DNA from: Burkholderiales bacterium
GTDB taxonomy: Bacteria; Pseudomonadota; Gammaproteobacteria; Burkholderiales; SG8-39
Length of the DNA: 9,913 nucleotides
Direction of reading: 5' to 3'
NCBI GenBank assembly: GCA_016649475.1
Contig: JAENXP010000042.1
Location: forward strand, 1 to 9,913
The notes beneath the pieces are model-generated. The model searched no databases. It was given only the letters and a program-made list of their open reading frames with translations, and was not told where the DNA came from. A program made the position numbers and the translations under genes. How positions within the stretch are numbered: position 1 is the stretch's first letter; each line of letters opens with the position of its first letter. Positions 7,461 through 9,913 of the stretch are shown piece by piece.

Positions 7461-8492
7461 TCATTTTGCGTTGGCCAGGTCGGCCTCGGTGGTGAACGAG
7501 TCGGCATAGAATTCCTCCGGAGGCAGCGAGCACAGGGCGCCGAAGTCGCGCCGCGCCGCCTCGATCACCACCGGTGCGCCGCAGGCATAGACCTGGTGGC
7601 CGGAAAGATCAGGGAAATCCTCGATTACCGCACGATGGACGAAACCACAGCGCCCGGACCATGCGTCCTCGGGCAGCGCGTCGGACACCACCGGCACGTA
7701 GCTGAAATGGGCGTGCTTCGCCGCCCAACCCCGGGCAAGTTCGTCCATGTACAGGTCGCGCGGGCGGCGACCGCCCCAGTACAGAGTCATTGGCCGTGTC
7801 ATGCCCGTGTATAGCGCGTGTTCGATAAGCGCCTTGATCGGCGCAAAGCCGGTACCGCTGGCGAGCAGCACCATCGGTTTCTGGCTGTCTTCGCGCAAAA
7901 AAAACGTACCGTGCGGCCCTTCGAAACGCAGGATGTCGCGAGCTTTCATCTTTTCGAACACGTGGTCGGTGAACAGGCCTCCGGCAAGATGGCGCACGTG
8001 AATCTGCAGCAGTTCGTCCTCATGCGGGGCGTTGGCCATGGAATAGCTGCGCCGCTTTCCGTCTTTGAGCAGAAACTCGATGTACTGTCCTGCCAGATAC
8101 TGCAGGCGCTCGTTCGCCGGAAGCTTGAGGGTAATTACCGCCACGTCGGCCACCGGCATGTCGATAGTCTGCACGCGGCAGGGCAGGATTTTGATCTGCT
8201 GGTCCTTGATCGCGCCGACCTCGCGGCATTCGATGACGATGTCGCCCAGTGGGCGGGCGACACAGAACAGTGCCAGGCCGCGTGCCTGTTCGTCTGTAGA
8301 CAATGCCGTGTCGGAATGTTTGCCGTAATCGACTTTGCCTTCGAGCAGCTTGCCTTTGCAGCTGCCGCAGGCGCCGTTGCGGCAGCCATAGGCGAGACCA
8401 AAACCTTCGCGCAAGGCGGCAACCAGTACGGTCTCCTCAGGCTGGACCTGGAAGCTGTGGCCGCTGGGCCGGATGGTGACCTGGTAGGACAT
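7461..8492 (-). CDS. 2Fe-2S ferredoxin / FAD / NAD(P) oxidoreductase (annotated type: CDP-6-deoxy-delta-3,4-glucoseen reductase)
   Basis: A 343-residue cytoplasmic flavo-iron-sulfur reductase that moves electrons from NAD(P)H via FAD to a 2Fe-2S centre and on to an unknown partner. The N-terminal plant-type ferredoxin domain (about 1-90) has ligands C37, C42, C45 and C77 in the order CX4CX2C...C. The FAD domain (about 100-195) has RSYS (148-151), and the NAD domain has GTGFAP (213-218) and YACGAP near residue 300. Betaproteobacterial relatives are named CDP-6-deoxy-delta-3,4-glucoseen reductase (AscD/RfbI-like), but there are no deoxysugar genes here, so that substrate is doubtful. Similar architecture occurs in phenol hydroxylase and methane monooxygenase reductases. 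ATG (complement of 8490-8492) gives the natural ferredoxin N-terminus; the open frame upstream to 9587 is antisense to other genes. A run of eight T lies in the coding strand. It is convergent with livF and divergent from the SDR gene. Confidence 0.9.
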   Translation of the reverse strand: MSYQVTIRPSGHSFQVQPEETVLVAALREGFGLAYGCRNGACGSCKGKLLEGKVDYGKHSDTALSTDEQARGLALFCVARPLGDIVIECREVGAIKDQQIKILPCRVQTIDMPVADVAVITLKLPANERLQYLAGQYIEFLLKDGKRRSYSMANAPHEDELLQIHVRHLAGGLFTDHVFEKMKARDILRFEGPHGTFFLREDSQKPMVLLASGTGFAPIKALIEHALYTGMTRPMTLYWGGRRPRDLYMDELARGWAAKHAHFSYVPVVSDALPEDAWSGRCGFVHRAVIEDFPDLSGHQVYACGAPVVIEAARRDFGALCSLPPEEFYADSFTTEADLANAK

Positions 8493-8512
8493 AGTCGGAA
8501 ACCTATTTGAAT

Positions 8513-8592
8513 ATGAGTGGATACCCCCCCTCATGCTCCCCTGATTGGCCTGCTGAAAAGCCGGTTTTGCAGCAGGTTCCAATATGATCAGG
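8513..8592. repeat. Double-hairpin intergenic repeat, copy B
   Basis: The first hairpin pairs ATGAGTGG (8513-8520) with the complementary bases ending in CTCAT (8527-8534), with one mismatch and a 6-base loop. CCCCTCATGCTCCCC (8527-8541) then matches CCCCTCATGCTTCCCC of copy A (3668-3683) with a single-base indel. The second, longer hairpin has arms CCTG, ATTGG, CCTGCTG, AAAA (8540-8559), loop GCCGG (8560-8564), and TTTT, CAGCAGG, CCAAT, CAGG (8565-8592), interrupted by a bulged G8569, a TT bulge and a 5-base internal loop. The second hairpins of the two copies differ in sequence but occupy the same place. Confidence 0.65.
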
Positions 8593-8603
8593 ATAAGAGC
8601 GAG

Positions 8604-8609
8604 TACAAT
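8604..8609 (+). promoter_or_regulatory. Possible -10 box (TACAAT) for the SDR gene
   Basis: TACAAT matches the sigma70 -10 consensus at 5 of 6 positions and ends 6 bases before ATG 8616, so transcription would begin at or next to the start codon. There is no clear -35 box at 17 bp and no Shine-Dalgarno, which would fit a leaderless mRNA but is weak evidence on its own. Confidence 0.35.
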
Positions 8610-8615
8610 TTTACT

Positions 8616-9485
8616 ATGAAGAAGCTGCTCATCGTTGGTTGCGGCGATATCGCGCTGCGCGCATTGCCGCAACTCGTGCTCGATTATCAGGTCTTCGGAC
8701 TGGTGCGCACCACGGCCCAGGCCGAGCGCATCGCGGCCCTGGGCGCGAAACCGCTCTCCGGCGACCTTGATGATGCGGCCACGCTGTCGGCACCGGCCGA
8801 AACGGCAGACCTGGTATTGCATCTTGCGCCGCCCGGTGAAAGCGGCGAGATCGACCAGCGCAGCGCCAATCTGATCGCCGCACTTTCGTCGCGGCCGCCC
8901 GCTCGCCTGGTCTACATAAGCACCAGCGGCGTCTATGGGGATTGCGCCGGTGCGAAGGTGGACGAGGACCGGCCGGTGGCGCCGCGGACCCTGCGCGGCG
9001 CACGCAGGGCCGACGCGGAACGGGTGCTGCTCACCTGGGGCGAGCAATGCGGCGTGGCGGTGTGTGTGCTGCGCGTGCCCGGAATCTACGCTGCCGAGCG
9101 CCTGCCGCTGGCGCAACTCAAGCGTGGCGCGCCGGTATTGCGCTCCGAAGATGACGTCTATACCAATCACATACACGCCGACGACCTCGCCGCCATCTGT
9201 GTGACCGCGCTGGCTCGCGGCGCGGCCGGTCGCGTCTACAATGCAAGCGACGACAGCGAAATGAAAATGGGCGATTACTTTGATCTGGTGGCTGACCGCG
9301 CCGGCTTGCCGCGCCCACCGCGGATCACACGTGCGGCGGCCGAGGCAGGTGCGATTTCCGAAGGACTGCTGTCTTTCATGCGCGAATCGCGGCGCCTGGT
9401 GAACACGCGCATGAAAACAGAACTTGGCATACGGCTGCGTTATCCCAGCGTGCATGAAGGCGTGCCGCAAGTGGTCGCGGGCTGA
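8616..9485 (+). CDS. Atypical SDR / NAD(P)-binding epimerase-dehydratase-like protein
   Basis: A 289-residue Rossmann-fold protein of the extended/atypical short-chain dehydrogenase group. The N-terminus has the nucleotide-binding GCGDIA (8-13) after a beta strand of hydrophobic residues; LVYISTSGVYGD (98-109) is the SDR strand with the usual serine region; LRVPGIYAAERLPL (152-165) and NHIHADDLA (184-192) are typical of epimerase-like proteins such as E. coli YeeZ. The catalytic YxxxK is not visible: the equivalent stretch reads RGARRADAE (127-135), with R at both positions. It may therefore bind nucleotide without classical dehydrogenase chemistry; substrate unknown. ATG 8616 is chosen because it begins directly at the first Rossmann strand; the frame is open back to 8517, but that would cross the hairpin element. 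cutA starts 4 bp after its stop, so the two are probably cotranscribed. Confidence 0.85.
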   Translation: MKKLLIVGCGDIALRALPQLVLDYQVFGLVRTTAQAERIAALGAKPLSGDLDDAATLSAPAETADLVLHLAPPGESGEIDQRSANLIAALSSRPPARLVYISTSGVYGDCAGAKVDEDRPVAPRTLRGARRADAERVLLTWGEQCGVAVCVLRVPGIYAAERLPLAQLKRGAPVLRSEDDVYTNHIHADDLAAICVTALARGAAGRVYNASDDSEMKMGDYFDLVADRAGLPRPPRITRAAAEAGAISEGLLSFMRESRRLVNTRMKTELGIRLRYPSVHEGVPQVVAG

Positions 9486-9489
9486 AATC

Positions 9490-9819
9490 GTGGATAGTCT
9501 GTTGGTGCTCACTAACATGCCAGACCGCGCCAGCGCGGAAAAGCTCGCGACTTTGCTGGTCGAGCAGAAGGTGGCCGCCTGCGTCAATGTGCTTGCACCC
9601 TGCGACTCCGTCTATCGCTGGCAGGGGGAGATTCAGCGCGACGAGGAGCATCCGTTGCTGATCAAGACTGCACAGGACCGGTACGCCGAGCTGGAAGCGT
9701 CGATCCGCGCCAACCATCCGTATGAACTTCCCGAGATCATTGCAGTCCCAATCATTCGTGGTCTGCCGGCCTATTTGCGGTGGGTCGAATCCGAAACGCG
9801 CCCCGGCGCGCCGACCTGA
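9490..9819 (+). CDS. cutA: CutA1 divalent-cation tolerance protein
   Basis: A 109-residue protein of the CutA1 family, small cytoplasmic trimers of ferredoxin-like fold linked genetically to copper and other metal tolerance in E. coli, with an uncertain mechanism. Family motifs are LLVLTNMPD (4-12), KVAACVNV (27-34), SVYRWQGEI (40-48), LLIKT (56-60), HPYELPEII (76-84) and GLPAYLRWV (91-99). C31 is in the conserved ACVN motif and C38 follows. GTG 9490 is preferred because it gives the standard N-terminus directly before the first beta strand and lies 4 bp after the SDR stop. In-frame ATGs at 9454 and 9424 lie within the SDR gene and would add a non-family extension. No strong ribosome binding site is visible, so coupling to the upstream gene is likely. 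Confidence 0.95.
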   Translation: MDSLLVLTNMPDRASAEKLATLLVEQKVAACVNVLAPCDSVYRWQGEIQRDEEHPLLIKTAQDRYAELEASIRANHPYELPEIIAVPIIRGLPAYLRWVESETRPGAPT

Positions 9820-9834
9820 CCCCATAATTCCTAT

Positions 9835-9913
9835 ATGAAATCCAATATGTATCGAATTCTCGCGCTATTGTTTGCAATCTGCCTGCATGGGGCTGCCACC
9901 GCACAGGAGCTGC
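9835..9913 (+). CDS. Start of an exported protein, probably thiol:disulfide interchange protein DsbD (3' truncated)
   Basis: Only 26 codons are in the window. They read MKSNMYRILALLFAICLHGA then ATAQEL: a basic N-terminus, a hydrophobic core and a likely signal-peptidase site ATA|Q, so the product is exported. Just downstream of cutA, 15 bp after its stop, the gene in E. coli and many proteobacteria is dsbD, whose product carries electrons from cytoplasmic thioredoxin to periplasmic Dsb and cytochrome c maturation proteins and has a cleaved signal peptide. That identity rests on gene order plus the signal sequence, not on domain motifs. A second ATG at 9847 is an alternative start. No Shine-Dalgarno is visible; CATAAT (9823-9828) sits 6 bases before the ATG, as in the SDR gene. 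Confidence 0.5.
   Translation, partial: MKSNMYRILALLFAICLHGAATAQEL

Larger units (their letters stand above)
8493..8615. promoter_or_regulatory. Divergent intergenic region between reductase and SDR genes
   Basis: These 123 bp must carry the start signals for both genes. Seen here are the second double-hairpin element (8513-8592), a run of seven C (8524-8530) and a -10-like TACAAT (8604-8609). I find no convincing -35 box on either strand, and no strong ribosome binding site for either gene. Confidence 0.5.

Noticed and set aside
8493..9587. Upstream extension of the minus-strand reductase frame across the SDR and cutA genes
   Set aside because: The extension has no family match and is antisense to conserved genes; the ferredoxin domain begins naturally at the ATG at 8492.

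Overview
The window is a GC-rich, gene-dense stretch of a chromosome that looks like a betaproteobacterium. The reasons are the mix of genes (a LivKHMGF transporter, a betaproteobacterial-type ferredoxin reductase usually named CDP-6-deoxy-delta-3,4-glucoseen reductase, and cutA next to a probable dsbD start), the codon use and a cytochrome c-551-type protein. Genus cannot be fixed from the sequence alone. I see no phage, IS element, tRNA, rRNA or CRISPR array.

Layout. Positions 1-1875 hold the C-terminal ~90% of a DUF255/SPATA20-like (YyaL-type) protein cut by the window edge. A small secreted class I cytochrome c (1919-2233) follows with a clear ribosome binding site. Positions 2341-7432 carry a complete branched-chain amino-acid-type (HAAT) ABC transporter: lipoprotein binding protein (livK), permeases (livH, livM) and ATPases (livG, livF). 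The last three genes overlap by 4 bp at each junction. A 332-bp non-coding gap (3568-3899), full of inverted repeats, separates the binding protein from the permease genes.

On the minus strand, converging on livF, is a 343-residue 2Fe-2S/FAD/NAD reductase (7461-8492). Diverging from it are an atypical SDR protein (8616-9485), cutA (9490-9819) and the first 26 codons of an exported protein, probably DsbD (9835 to the edge).

Function. The Liv genes form one working unit: the lipid-anchored binding protein captures an amino acid or similar ligand, LivH/LivM form the channel and LivG/LivF hydrolyse ATP. The others are housekeeping or poorly characterised proteins. The CutA-DsbD order recalls the metal-tolerance/disulfide locus of other proteobacteria.

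The genes are ordinary. The most interesting signal is intergenic: two non-coding regions about 4.9 kb apart (3627-3721 and 8513-8592) share the same plan, an ATGAG...CTCAT hairpin, then a GCT(T)CCCC block, then a second hairpin. They look like two copies of one dispersed repeat. A separate terminator-like hairpin with a GAAA loop (3751-3784) lies between livK and livH. I did not find evidence for a new multi-gene system.
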